DNA from: Parus major
Lineage: Eukaryota; Chordata; Aves; Passeriformes; Paridae
Direction: 5' to 3'
NCBI RefSeq assembly: GCF_001522545.3
Contig: NC_031769.1
Location: forward strand, 72,923,756-72,987,755
DNA: 64,000 nt
Each line of letters begins with the position of its first letter. Position 1 is the first letter of the stretch. A program made the translations under genes and the position numbers. Positions 23,301 through 36,504 of this stretch are shown one piece after another. The notes beneath the pieces are model-generated. The model was not told where the DNA came from and made no database searches. It saw only the letters and a list, made by a program, of their open reading frames with translations.

Positions 23301-26300
23301 TACTTCCGACTCTCATTCAGGCATTCAGCACAAGCCCCTCTTCAGCTGCAGAAGCCACTTGGCAATGAGTACTTCACACCTCAGTAGCAAGTTATAACAA
23401 GAGTGCCAGCAGTCTTCATACTGCCGTTTTCCTTCCTACTTGATTCAGAAATCGCTCGTTGTAGAACAAATAGCTGACCTGCCTCCACTTCATGTGTACT
23501 GAATGCAGACCTGGCAGTTAGTGATCCAAATACTATGTGCAGAGCCAGCCCTGAATTTCTTCCAAAATAATTATGCTTTTAATAACATTAGATAATGTCA
23601 AAATTCTCATTAACATGAGTACAGGGGAAGAAGAAATGTTTAATATTGCCTCCTATATATGTTGAATATCTATTTAGATGCTATTCTAAAATTTTAAGGT
23701 AATGATGCCTAATTTGAGACTTCATACAGTGCAGTTTAGCAAACAGACTTGGGAAACCAGGCATTTGGCCAGCCATAACCACAGGCAAATACTTGATCTT
23801 TAATTGCAATTAAGGCATTTTCCTGGATATAGTTGTATACATATGTACACATATCACTGAAAATCATTCACATTACCTTAGACTAAAATATTATCAGATC
23901 TTACAAATTTGGCTCACTGATGTCTCATCATTAAAGTAGATGTTCTAACAAAAACTCAGCAGAGTCAAGTGTTTTAAAAGATTTCTGCTGTTTGGGGTTT
24001 ATAGTAAGATAAAATCCCCTTAAAGAATGAAGAGGCACTATGCTGTTAGTGATGATGCATCTCAAATGAGATTTAAGTGCAAGGCTTTCAGATCCTTTTG
24101 TTGCTAAAACCCCCATGTCATCACTTTCAGGAGTTATAAATCTTCGGTTCCATGCACAAACTCCTGCTATTCCATTAATTTACATTTGAATAAATTTTCC
24201 TCTGCTTTTCAATTACATGTAACACTCACTGCTTTTCTTAAAAGCCTTTATAACGTTGCAGTCAGCAATTGCTCCACTGTATTGTCAAAGACAGCTGTCC
24301 TACAGAGGTAAATGAAATGGTATTTGCCTGTAACAGCATTAGGATCATTTGGGAGGCTAAGTGCTAAAATACACTGTTATCCTTCTTATCCTTCTCTCAT
24401 AATTTATGAGAGACATATTTTCACATTTACACTACTTCAAGTCATATTCCCTACTCATTTACCATTGTAAATCAAACTTGCGTATTTAAAAGGGAAAAAT
24501 GTGCAGAGCACAATACAGTATTCACTAAATGCAACATAGAAATGAATAATTGCCATTTCTCATTAATTTTCTGTATTTTCTGTACTAAAAAACAATAAAT
24601 TGTATCTGGAAATACCATTTTTCTCCATGTTTAGTAAAAGTGTCTGTACTAATTTTCTGAGCTATTTAAATTCAATATTTTCTACTCAGTCTTACTTCAT
24701 GGTGAAGGAAAAACTAATTTAGAAGAAGGGAAAGGAGCAATGATTATTTCCAACAGTTCCCTTGGAGGCAAAGAAATGCTTACAGTATCATCTGGGTAGA
24801 TCAATGATCTTGTGGCTGAGGTAAACTAGTGGCACATGCTAGCTGAGGAGAATACCTGAGTGACAGTCCTCCGCTTGCCCTGGAGTCAGATATTGGCATT
24901 AGCATTGCCTGGAATTTCTGTCGGATATGGATGTCACCTCATGAACTTCTGGGAATTGGCAGGAAAATTAGTCCAGTTGGAGGTTCTGTTCATACATTTT
25001 TAATGTGGGAAATGTTAAATTACCTGAGAAAATGAAGACAATTTACATACAATGAATGAGACTTAGCTGTGTTTCTCTCTGACTTAGTTGATCTTTGTAA
25101 CACTTGGGCAATAAATCACCCTGTGGGAGTGAACATTTCTTCCTAAACTGTAAATACTTGTGGAATGACTAACATTATCTTAGGTTTGGCCTTTCTGTGT
25201 CTGCGGTGTCTACAGCTACAATTCATTCCTTCAAATTTATGAAGGGAAATTTCTGTTGCTATAATCAGAAGGATCACTTAGCAGCACTATTTTGCCACAG
25301 ACTCCAAAAGGAGCCTCTAGTGATCAGCTCAGATGTGGACAACTAATACTTCATCTGATGATTCCCACAATAGGAATCAATAGTCTCTAATTTATTTAAG
25401 CATTGACTTCTCTCATCTACTTCCAGTTTTTACATATCAGAAAACTGGATATATTAAAAAAGGAGTGCTTAACTTTGACATTTGTGTTTTGCTTGCTCAT
25501 CATCCTCTCAACTGCATTCCCAGAGAAACAGTAACTGTTCTTAACACATCCAAAAATGCTCATATATATTCTCCCAGTGGAGCTATGTGTCTTGATTTTC
25601 TCAAATACCTCAAGAACCAGACAGTATTTTTGATAGGTAATGAGCAATACTCTGACTGCAGAATTCATACAGTTTCTGGTCTTAATAATGAATGGATAAA
25701 GGGCACCTAACATACCTTCTCTATTGCGGTGTTCTCACAGACTATGGAGAAAAAGTGCATGGGTTTGTCCTAAATATGTTTTCTTACCCTTTTCCCACCA
25801 AAATTCCAATACATGTATAACCAATTGTATTGCAATGATTGCAGGTAGCTGTTTGTAGCTAAAATTCTGTATTAAGCCAACAGATGTTTTACAAAACAAT
25901 GTCCTTAAAATAAAAATCACATTTGTTTCATTTTTAGCTATAATCAGCCAAGAAAACTGGTCGTTCACCTGTGATGTAGAGTCTTGTACTTATATGTAAG
26001 ATCAGCTCTTCTGGGTAATTTTCTTAGTTATAACAATTAGATAAACAGCAAAAATATGTCAGAGACATTTAATTCCCAAAAATGGGGAGAGGAACTACCT
26101 GGAATGCCCATGACAGATCATAGTCACGCCTTGTGTCTTTCTCATGGCAATTTCTCAGACATTCACAGATCTTAATCAGCATCTCATTTACCTGTGTTCT
26201 GACTTTTTGACCAAGTGAACCCTACTACCTGGGGGGGTCATTTTCCTTTATCTTGTTCAAAATCTCAAAATTAATTCTCACTGTGAAATATTTATGACTA

Positions 26301-27238
26301 TTGTCAGTCCAAGTAAAATTAAAAAAAAAAAAATCCACTGATTCAAGGGCCATTATTTTTGGAGTAAATTAGAGCTGCTATAACATTATAAAGATTGTCA
26401 GGAGATTTGTTAGACTCAATTTTTCCACCAGAATTAAGTCAAAACAAAAGTGTTCTGCATACCCAACCAGGACATCCCATTGTGTGTTGCCACAAAGACA
26501 CTTAGATTGTGGTAGCTGCAGAGTCAGAACTTCACTACTCAATGAAATAATTTTCCAACTTTACTTTCTGTGCTGAAGTGGGGTAGTGAGTGGACATTTA
26601 TTTCTGCTCTATGAGAAGTTCATCCTCTCTGTACTGACCACATTCACCAAAACCAGAGTGTCTGGTCTGTTAGGGATTGGTACCATAGGCTCAGGAAAAC
26701 AAGACTCCAGCTGTTTGACGTGTCCACATCCTGGCTGGTGGCCTGGCCTTTACATTTAGTAGGCCTTTGGCTCATCCTTATACACCAGGTTGGATATATA
26801 GATAGGTATGTTCCCCCCCACCAAAGAGTTACTATTTTCAGGGGTTTGCTTTCTATCTCTGGAGGTCACCAATAGCCTCATCATTCCTATCGCTCCAAGC
26901 CCTTCTCTGATTTTCTGTAGGTAACTTACCTGGGCTGGTACCACATTCCATCCTACCTCAAATGAGCAATACAGATGTAAAGCTATGATTTTGTCTGGCT
27001 TTTTTTTTTTTTCCTTTCCTCATGCCCAGACCATTACAGAAGGGCAGATGTGGGCTTAGTATTTTGGCTGAGCTATACACACACATCCAGCCCGAATGTA
27101 CTTGGTTCATTTTCACAGCGCATACCAGTCATCTAATGAGTAATGAGCTTCAGCCGGGCAGATGTAGCCAACCTCTTGCTTACCTGAGTGATGCTTTCAA
27201 ATAGACTTTATCCCATGACACTCATTTGTAAGCTCCTG
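20400..27238. other. Long AT-rich non-coding stretch, nothing recognised
   Basis: Nearly 7 kb with no frame longer than about 98 codons and no repeat I can name. Short A/T runs occur at 22182-22193, 22259-22273 and 26322-26334. A block at 22795-22803 is a short TA repeat. This is the longest stretch without recognised elements apart from 27317-33727, and would be the place to look for conserved non-coding DNA by alignment. Confidence 0.5.
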
Positions 27239-27316
27239 GAAAAAAACAAAACAAAAACACCCCCAAAAAACCAAAAAAAAACCAAGAAAAAACACACACA
27301 CACACAAAAAAAAAGG
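27239..27316. repeat. A/C-rich low-complexity tract
   Basis: Alternating A and C runs including a short (AC)n at 27293-27305 and flanking A runs. Confidence 0.85.
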
Positions 27317-28699
27317 AATTAATAAAGAAATAGGCACAGAGGAGCAGAGAACTGTGCTACCAAACAGGTGTCTCTATAATGCATGTGTATTCAGATGTCA
27401 CAATTTAGAGGGCATCCCCTCTACAGCATAAATGTTTCTATACCAATCCAATCCTTGATTAAAGCAATCCACCTAACAGAAAAACCTGAATGACTCATTT
27501 TTCATCACTGCCATGGTTATAGTTGATTATAATTCTTTCTGTCTTTCACTACCTTTCCTGTAAAGAAAAAATATCTGAAACTGGCAGCTTCAAAACTCCT
27601 CTCAGAGATGGGGAGCATTAATGTTACTGCATTTAAAGGTAGTTGTTATTTAACTTGTAAGTAGAATATGGAGCAGATGACTAATTTTTGCAGTGAAATA
27701 AATCAATATAAATTTACCATACATTCAGTATAGATAATCTGCTCTATAAAAATAGACTGCTTTTTTGCTTGTAATTTTGTCTTAATTCTTATATTCCTTC
27801 CAAAAGTAGCAAGAGTCCTTGAATTTATGTGTATTTTGTGAGAATTTGGTGAATATCACCCATTTTCTTTCACTGTGCTCAAACCAGTGAAATACTAATG
27901 AGGCAGCAAGTTATACCTAACTATATATATATCAGACTGTATCAAATGAAGGTTAAAAAATTATGAATAAAATATCTTTGAGCTTAATATTCTTACAGTG
28001 TCCTTTGAAGCAAAAATTTCCAAATACATTGAAATCTGCGTTATTAAGCAGCTGCCTCCTAGGACTCATGAAGCACTCACATTCTGCACAGTCTGCCATC
28101 ACACATCAATTGCCTTATATGGTATTTGGTCTTTACATCCTGTAAATTTAAAATATAACTGGCCCTATATAAAAAGCTATTTCTGTAATTCCAAGACATT
28201 TGTATTCCAATGCAAAGTGCCAGTTCAATACAAAAAGGGACATGTATGTCATTATGCACCAGCTGTCTCATCTAGCTGTTTGCAATTGCAAAATATAAAA
28301 AAGCTCTTTAGACATGCAAAAATGAGATTAGAATCTGGACAGTTTTATGTTGAAAAGAATCTTTCTTGTAATTGCAGAGGAGCCATGTACTTTTGAGGAT
28401 TTCTATCCAGAGCACTGACTGTAAAGGTCATTTTTAGAGGTCTCTGCTTGCTTTGAATAAATGCTCACTTTTATGGTGTCTTTATTAGATATTTTGTGTA
28501 TGGCCAGAGAAACAAAATGTGCCGAGAGAGAATTATTGCACCAGGATAAAAGAAAGATAGAAGGGCACAAAATAACTTATGATATTGTACCCACCCCCAT
28601 AACCTAAATTTCCCACCAAACATCAAACCACGAACCCAAAGTCTTTTCCTTTCTTAAGCTGGGGTGTGTGAGGCAGTATGAAGGAGAATGTGTGCATAG

Positions 28700-29070
28700 A
28701 AATTCAAAACAGGTGTGAAAGGAATAAATGTCATTGAATTATAAATTATTAAGACATGATATTGCAACTGTAAAATCCTAATGCCAAACTTTATGTTTTA
28801 GTTCCTGTGTCATACAGTTTTAGCATCTGGTCATTTTTCATTTTATGACAGGAATTCATGATGTAATCCATAATATACAAATTCATAATTATGTGACAAA
28901 AGTATGTGAAGCCCAAACAGATGCTTTGCATTAATTTAGAATGTAGAGATAAACATTAGTTTGCAAACATGCTGTGATTCTGGAGGTCTTACGGAGTTGC
29001 ACATTTATAAATGGGCGCTTGCATTTTGCTATCAGCTGCTGGGTGGTAGTCCCTTTGAACAGTGACTGAT
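28700..29070. other. Candidate conserved non-coding block (weak)
   Basis: The block is dense in motifs common in vertebrate developmental enhancers: TTTGCATTAATTTAG at 28926 (octamer/homeodomain-like), CATAATTATG at 28884, and a forkhead-like TTTGCAAACATG at 28960. It has no repeat-like features. This is pattern recognition only; AT-rich DNA gives such motifs often. Confidence 0.15.
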
Positions 29071-29289
29071 GACCTATAGGATTTGATCACAAGAAGTGCA
29101 GTTACAATATTATTCTCATACTGATAGCAACTATCATTTAAAAATGGGAAGACATACTACAAGATGATTTTTGACTCTTAATCACCATGATTTTTATGTT
29201 GCCTTAATGTATTAATGGTAGTATTTGCATAGTACATACGCAGTTAAGACCTCCCTGAATTGACTGATATCTTGAATGAAGCAATATAG

Positions 29290-29331
29290 TTCAGCATGAA
29301 GCTTATCTAGTCCAGCATGAAGCTTATCTAG
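29290..29331. repeat. 21-bp tandem duplication
   Basis: Two adjacent 21-bp units, T(T/C)CAGCATGAAGCTTATCTAG, differ at one base. This is a recent local duplication. Confidence 0.9.
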
Positions 29332-32300
29332 TCTTTTCAAAGAGTAAGAAACCAGTCTCCTTCAGGTGAGGAAAATAACACCATCTAGTGAGCATTCATG
29401 GGTTTCACCTGGTAAAACACCTAGGCAGTGAAAAGGCAAGCAAGCAAAAACATTTTATAGTAAATAATTCAGTGCTGAAGTAAATTTAAGCTCAGAAGAA
29501 AGGAGCTCTGCAATGGAAATCCCTGTTACATCAAAATAGGTTAAATTTTGTAACATGAGTTATGGGTTATGCTGTTCCATGCATGTAATAAACTAGTTAA
29601 TATGTCATTATGAGTTTTTAAGAAACACAGAAACAAGTGTAATATGTTGGTTTGAATAACCAAGAAACATTTATGCTTGTCCTGCAATGGTGATTGTTCA
29701 CATAAATTACCTAAGGAAGATGGCACAAGTACAGAAATTGACACAACACAATCCATAATGATGACTACCACAGTATGTGGTATTTTTTATTAGTGAGTTA
29801 AATACAATTGCTGAACTATTATTACAGACAAGGAGACAGATACCCACCACCAACTACATTTTGATATTTTATTAATTGTATTTGCACAAATTTTATATTA
29901 TATGTGTTTTTATAGATGTATTTATGTACATGTCATTGGATGACCAGGATGAAAAAGCAAGCAGATAAAAAGCATTTCATAGAAATAACCACTACCAAAC
30001 ATACCTATCAGAGACATTACATAATGCATTAAAAATATGCATTGGTTCAATATAAAACAAAAACCCACTATGTCCCAAGGATTTTTTGGCAGCTATTTCC
30101 AAATTTTAAAAATATGTTGCTAACATTGTACTGCTTCGTGGAGAAAACTGCTGATTAAGTCCAGTAATATACTCTTCAAGATTTATGTCTCCTCTAGGTT
30201 TATAACTTACACCATGTGATTATTACATTTTATCTTCATAAAAAAAAAAAAATTACTCAGCGTCTTCATAGTCACAGCTAGAGTGATGTCTTAGAAAGCT
30301 ATTTAAACCACAAAGTCTTGGGTTTTTCTAAAAAAGAACTAAAGAGATTTTTAGCAAAGGAATTAAAACAACATAGACAAAAACTGCTGTGCCTTTCTCA
30401 AATAATTTCATCTTTCCATTCATTTCAAAGCACTTTCTAATTGCAATGCAAATATCAACTATATCCTCAGCTGCCCTGTGATATCAGCCCACATTGAATA
30501 ATTTCAAAGCAAGGTATAATTTCAAAGCAGATTTTTCATGATTTCTCCTGTGTAGCTCTCTAATTTTAGAGGATTTCCTTCTTATATTGACTCATTATCC
30601 ACTCTATCATCTTTTCTCTAATGTCAGTAGAAATTCTGGCAACAATCACACTGCTGAAGTGTTCAGCCTAATGTCTTTGATGATGACTAATGCTATCAGA
30701 GAGCCCCTTTAAACTCTCTCATTCACATATCTCTTCTGTTCCGTGTATGTCTGTGCCTCTGATCATGTGTGTCTGTACGGCAGCTGTGAGTCCTCTGGAG
30801 CTGCATGTTCAGCATGAAAGGCACAGCACAATGGCATTATGGTTGGGAATGGAGAGGCTCTGACTCTGCACCTCTGTAGGAATACCTCCATTTCTGTGTT
30901 GCAAGAGCACAAGCTTTCCTATATTTTGTCTTTCTCTCTTCAACCAGCTTCCACCTTCCTCTCTCAAAACTCTTCCCTAACTGCTTATCACATCCTTTAT
31001 GTTTGTATTTTGATATTATCTTTCATATATTTTATATTTGATTTGGAAACATAAACATGAAAACTTGACTAGAGGCAGGCTGATAGGAAACGATGGAGGG
31101 AGCTATTAACTGGGAAAACCCTTTGGTCCTGTGGACTTTAAAAAAAACAATAATCAACTGATAAGCTATGATTTATCAGGTTTATCAGGCTTTACTAACT
31201 GAGGTTAAAAAAAAAGTACTAATATTCCTCAAAATCCATGAGCAGTTTCTACTGAAATACTGCAACTCCACCACCTGAAAATGGCATTATTCCGTCTGAG
31301 CTTTGATGCTATCAGAAATCCCTGAAAGAATCTTAGTTCTGTGTTGGCTATCATGATGATATCATCACTTATATCATTTCCCCTAGGATTACTTCAAATC
31401 AGTCATGTTAAACTGATAACTCAAAAATTGTTCCAGCAGAAATCAAAAGACAAAAATTAACATTTTTCATTTCCGTAATTAAGGAAGCACTGTTAAAAAG
31501 GCAAACCTTTCTAAAACCAAGGCTGGCAGAGAAACTATTTGCAAATGGGCTTAACAATGAAGTCATCTTTGAAATCCCTTTTTTAAATTAATCATCACAC
31601 TTACATAATTATTTTTATATATCCCATAACGTATTTTAAGTACCTTCATCTATGGACTAAAACATCTCTGTCAATTCCATGTATACTGTATCATGAAGAT
31701 GAAAATTATCTGATAAAGATTTAAAGCTTTAATTTAATTTAAATAGCTCCTCACAAATGTCTTATCAGCTCTAATCATCATTCCACCATAGACATCAAAT
31801 TATCTTGTCACTGAATTCCATTTCTCTAATTTCAATCAATTGACAGAAACTAACTGTATTCTTCAGTATCAAAGGCAAATCTTTCCAGATCTTGCTAAAT
31901 CTAAATTATTAGTAGTGGGTACTAAACTACATGCACAAGGTTTAGGGCTGTTGTCTTTGAATGGATCTGAAAGAGTTCTCTGTAAAATAACTTTCCAATA
32001 TTAGGGTAATTTTATTCCTCAATAAAATGAGGAACATGACTGTCAAAAGCAGAAGGTTACAGTGAGTGTCTTTCAGTATTTGACAGTGGATATCTACCAC
32101 TCACAACAAACTCGAGACTGCATGAAATTACCACTAAGCTATTTTTTTCAGGTCATTTAAGAAAGCTTAGTTTACAAAATTTAATATGAAAATTATCAGA
32201 AAGTTTGGATTTTAATCTGTTCCTATTACCCCTTATAAAGGCCTGGGTAATTACACTGACAAATCCCACTATGGCTTCAAGAGCTGTCATTGAATAAATC

Positions 32301-33727
32301 AGGAAAGATTATCATTACACAGGGGCTTGCTAACAAAACAGCTGGATGAAGAAAAGGGACAACAGGGCCAGTCTATTTGTAAAAGACACTTTGCAAGGTG
32401 ATTGACCCATATTTTTAATTTTTTTTTATTCATAAAGAAATAGATGCAAATTCCATCAAGGCTCTTTAGGCTCATAATAATGTAACAGAAAACCTCAGCC
32501 ATGCTATGGACTGCTGCAGACACTACGGTTTTGATAACATAAAGCAGATCAAAATCCAAGCTGCCTAAACAGCAAGTCCAAACAGACCATGTGGGAATTT
32601 TGGCTTGTACAAATGCACAGTGTTGTGTGCCTTGGCTGCTTGCACTCAGAGCCATCTGTGAAGCAAGCAGAAAGCATTATTGCAACTCAGCATGCCAGTG
32701 TCACAGGAGCTCCTGTGCCAGCCTAAAAGAACTTTAGACAGGCAAGCTGCATGGCTACCCTAAGTGCTGTCTATCCTGCACAAAGCAACTCTTTTTAATT
32801 TGCTAGTCCAGATAAAGCAATGTAAAGACTTTGGATGAGCATTAAAATAGATGGTATGCATATGAATTGGAATGGGATGGGACAGACTGGAATGGTGTGG
32901 GCTGAATGGTACACACGTAATCCAGTATTCACAGAATGTATATATGGTGTGTTTGAGCACACACCTGCAAATCATACACATTTGTATGATCATTATGTGT
33001 GAACATTTTTAAATTTTAAGGTCACTTGGGTGACTAAGAAAATCTTCATTCAAATTATCATACAGAATATTAAGAAGTTACAAAAATCATGTAGCCTATG
33101 TCTGTTTCGTTAGTATATTAAAAAATTCTCAGTGCAAATGGGTACATGTGGTGTTTAGATATGGTTATTTGAAAATATCAGCATTGACATATGATTTAAA
33201 ACATACATATAATATATCATATGATATGATATGAAAACCTTAGGTCTCTTTCTAGTGATGCCAGAATTCTGAGTTCCAGAAAAGTATACTTTTGCACATA
33301 GTTGACAGAATGAAAATGCATTATATAAAAAACATCACTAATCATGTAGTTTTAACTATGTGCAAAATCACAAATTAGGCTAATTTTATATTGGATTTTA
33401 ATGAGAAAGTATTCTGTGCTTTGATATGTGTACTATTTGAACAACATGGTGTGCTGATTTTAAGTTGTAAGTTGGGGTTTAATAACAAATCTCCTGGGTA
33501 AAATATCAGTAATCACAGAAAAATTCAAAAGCCAACAGCAGTCTTTAACTCTTATGACAAAAAAAAAGAGCATGGCACAGATCAGATTAGATGAGCTAAT
33601 ATTGTGAACAGATGAATCAACATTGCAACTTACAACTGTTAATAGATAAAAAGACCTTCCAGTACACTCTGGTCAGTATGTTATTATCACACATTCTTCA
33701 AGCCCCATATTAGGCACCAAAAAGGAC

Positions 33728-34220
33728 TGTCATGGCATAACTCCAGCTGGCACCCCACACAGGCACTCGCTCACTTCCAGTGGAATGAGGGAGAGTGAGA
33801 GTGAGAAAACTTGTGGGTTGAGATAAGGACAGTTTGATGAGGATAGTGAAAAAATTGCACATACATGTAAAGCAAAACTCAGAATTCATTCACCGCTTCC
33901 CGTGGGCAGACAGATGTTCAGACATCTCCAGGAAAGCAGGGCTCCATGATGCACAGTATTTACTTGGGAGAGAGAAGCACCATCACATTAAATGTTCCCC
34001 CCTTCCTTCTCCTCACAGCTCCCCTCCCAGCCCCTTGTGCACCCCCAGCCTCCTCACAAGTGGGGTTCTGTGAGGGGCAGAAAAGGCCTTGACCCTGTGT
34101 AAGCCCTCCTCTGCAATAATGGAAGATCTCCATTTTATCAACACTGCTTTCAGCACAAACTGAAAACCGCCCCATACTCAGCTATGAAAAAATTTAACTG
34201 TATCCCAGTTGAAACCAGCA
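33728..34220 (-). mobile_element. Solo ERV LTR, minus orientation
   Basis: Reads on the plus strand as the reverse complement of the LTR family at 2121-2790: TGTCATGGCATAACTCCAGC at the left end, GAGAAAACTTGTGGGTTGAG at 33802, GAATTCATTCACCGCTTCCC at 33883, TCTCCAGGAAAGCAGGGCTC at 33925, CAGCCCCTTGTGCACCCCCA near 34029, and TATCCCAGTTGAAACCAGCA at the right end. No internal proviral genes flank it. Flanking 5-mers do not match, so the target duplication has decayed. The minus-strand polyadenylation signal (ATCAAA for ATTAAA) is degenerate. Confidence 0.82.
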
Positions 34221-36504
34221 TATGTGGTTTATAAATTTGTTTCAGCTATTATATTCAACAAAATATTCAGGACTATTAAAGAAATTCATAGAAAAGACCT
34301 GCTAATAAATTGTTAGCTTAAGACTTATTTTTTTCTTCATAATCTCTCATACTTAAAAGACTACCAATTTTTTCCTTGCCCATCGATTTATATATTTTCA
34401 TTTAATTCTACTTCTTAGATACCAATTTATAAGTATTTAATTTGGCTGTTTTTTAAACATATGCTGATGATGTTTGCATCACATCAGACACTCTTGCAGT
34501 GAAACAACTTTCGTGAGTTCATTCTAAATTTTACTTCAGCACTATAAATAGGAAAGTATTCACTAAATGATAGCTGCCTAATACTTTTGTTAGCTGAAGT
34601 CACGCAGAATGAAAACCAGAGTTGTATCTACCAGTACACCTATTTGAATTGGCCGATTGTATAGCTATTATATCTATTGGCAATATTACTAGCGCCAGAC
34701 AAAGGAGCAGCTCTACAGGTCTGCTTGCAGAGTGGATATCTGTCTCTACACTGCCCCAGGAGGATTATCTGATTGCTGATTATGCAGGACATGAGCCATA
34801 TTTTTCCATACATTTGCCTGTGGTATTGTGGGAGGTCTGCATTCAGGTAGCAGGAGTATAACAAGCAGTTTGGTGGTGGAAACAGAATCATCTTTAAAAA
34901 GCACATTCATTTGTCAGGAGAATTGCTGAGGGCTTGAGTTAGTAAAGAGCACTGTGAGGGACAGCCTGAAAATGAGGTTGAGTCAGAGGCTGAGGTTCAG
35001 GGGAAGGACCGCAGCTGCCTGCTAGGAGGAGGTAAGCTGGCTAACCAGTTGACATTTATTCTACAATTCAGTCGCACAATCTAGGCAAGGGAGGAATCAA
35101 GCAAGAAGCCAGCTGAGAGGGAACTGATTTGTTCACTAGAGAGACTAAAAGAGGCAGGGGAATTAGAGAAAGCTGTATCTGGAATCAGGAGAGATAAGAG
35201 TGGAACAATTTAAAAAAAAAATAATCAAAAAGTCCTTGCATGTTTATATGTTTTCCATTGTTCAATTAGTATGGAAGTGAGCTCTAGCTTTTTAAATGAT
35301 AACTTGGTTTATCCTGCTCTAGGAAAACTTCACTCTTCACTTTTATTTTTTGTCCTTGCTCTTCATCATTTCTAACTAAATAGGACAAATGGAATTACAT
35401 TTGTCATGGATAAAATAAGGTCTTGATGTGAAAAATATGACAAATTTTTTCCAGCAAGTAGCAGTATATTGATGACAAAATCCTTCTCCTTCAGGTATAT
35501 GGCCTTTTCAAAAAATGTGCCAGTATATCCTGGGTAAATGAAACCAGTGTAATAACATCTGTTTTAATTCTCCTGTCTTGATAAGCTATATTCATTTAAA
35601 TATTTAAGTGGCCATCATTAGCAGATGCCACAAATGACTTCACTGCTTGCTGTTCCAAATGATGATGAAGAAATTATAACTTTTTTCTCACTATCCTCAC
35701 ATGAGGATACATAAGCTGGATAAGATATGTGATGTTCAGGACCAGTCATTCAGAGTGGACAGACTAGTTGCCACCCTAGATCTAACAGTTTCTAGTTCTC
35801 TCTAGATTTGTGTCACATAGTTACTGACTTTGGTGTCTCAGAAATGCTTCAGCTATGAATTAAGCTTTTTCCCCAGGTTAAGTCTTTGTAAAAGAGCATG
35901 CTGTTAATTGTTGTTGATTCTTTTTCATCTGTTAACACTATGTCCACAAGCTGAATTTTTTTCCTTTACTCAGCTTTCCAATTTAACAAAATGTTAAAGA
36001 GTTATTTCCAAAATCTTGGCACTCTTGAAAACTGTTGAGCTTCTCCAGTGAGTTCAAAACATAGAGAAAGAACTTTGCCAGCATGCATAAAAATGTACAT
36101 TGTTCTCATATTTAGAGAAAAAGAGCATGCACACACATTCTGAATGAGAAGCTGCCCTCAAAAATCCACAGTGCTCAAAATTTATGCTCACAGTAATATT
36201 TGGATTGATTCAGTAACAGATAATATTTAAAAGTTTTAAACTGTCTGTAGGAAAAGCCTTTCACCTTAATTTATAATAATAAAAATACCATAGAATTAAT
36301 ATTTTTATTGTAAAGGAATAAATTTATAAATTGCTTCCATGGTTATTTAAATGCTGCATTGAAATTTAGTATATCAGTAAGCTTGAAAAACCTACCTACT
36401 GCATTGCACATTTCCTGTCAACCTGACACCTCTCAGAGTTACAGCCTGATAAATAATTCTTTTTTTTATTTGTGATATCATTGCTGTGTCTTAGACTAAA
36501 CCCT
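34221..36504. other. AT-rich non-coding stretch, nothing recognised
   Basis: Frames of 79-88 codons near 34620-34906 overlap on both strands with no motif. A slightly purine-rich patch at 34920-35200 could be an old repeat but is unassigned. Confidence 0.5.

Larger units (their letters stand above)
27317..33727. other. Long AT-rich non-coding stretch
   Basis: No gene recognised. The 132-codon frame at 27998-28396 shows no family signature. The stretch includes a candidate conserved block at 28700-29070, a short tandem duplication at 29290-29331 and an imperfect GGAATG-like patch near 32868-32910; the rest is unassigned. Confidence 0.5.

Noticed and set aside
27998..28396. A 132-codon plus-strand frame
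   Set aside because: No motif, no conserved composition and no splice context; expected by chance in 64 kb on six frames.
32868..32910. GGAATG-like satellite seed
   Set aside because: Only a few imperfect units over about 40 bases; not an array.
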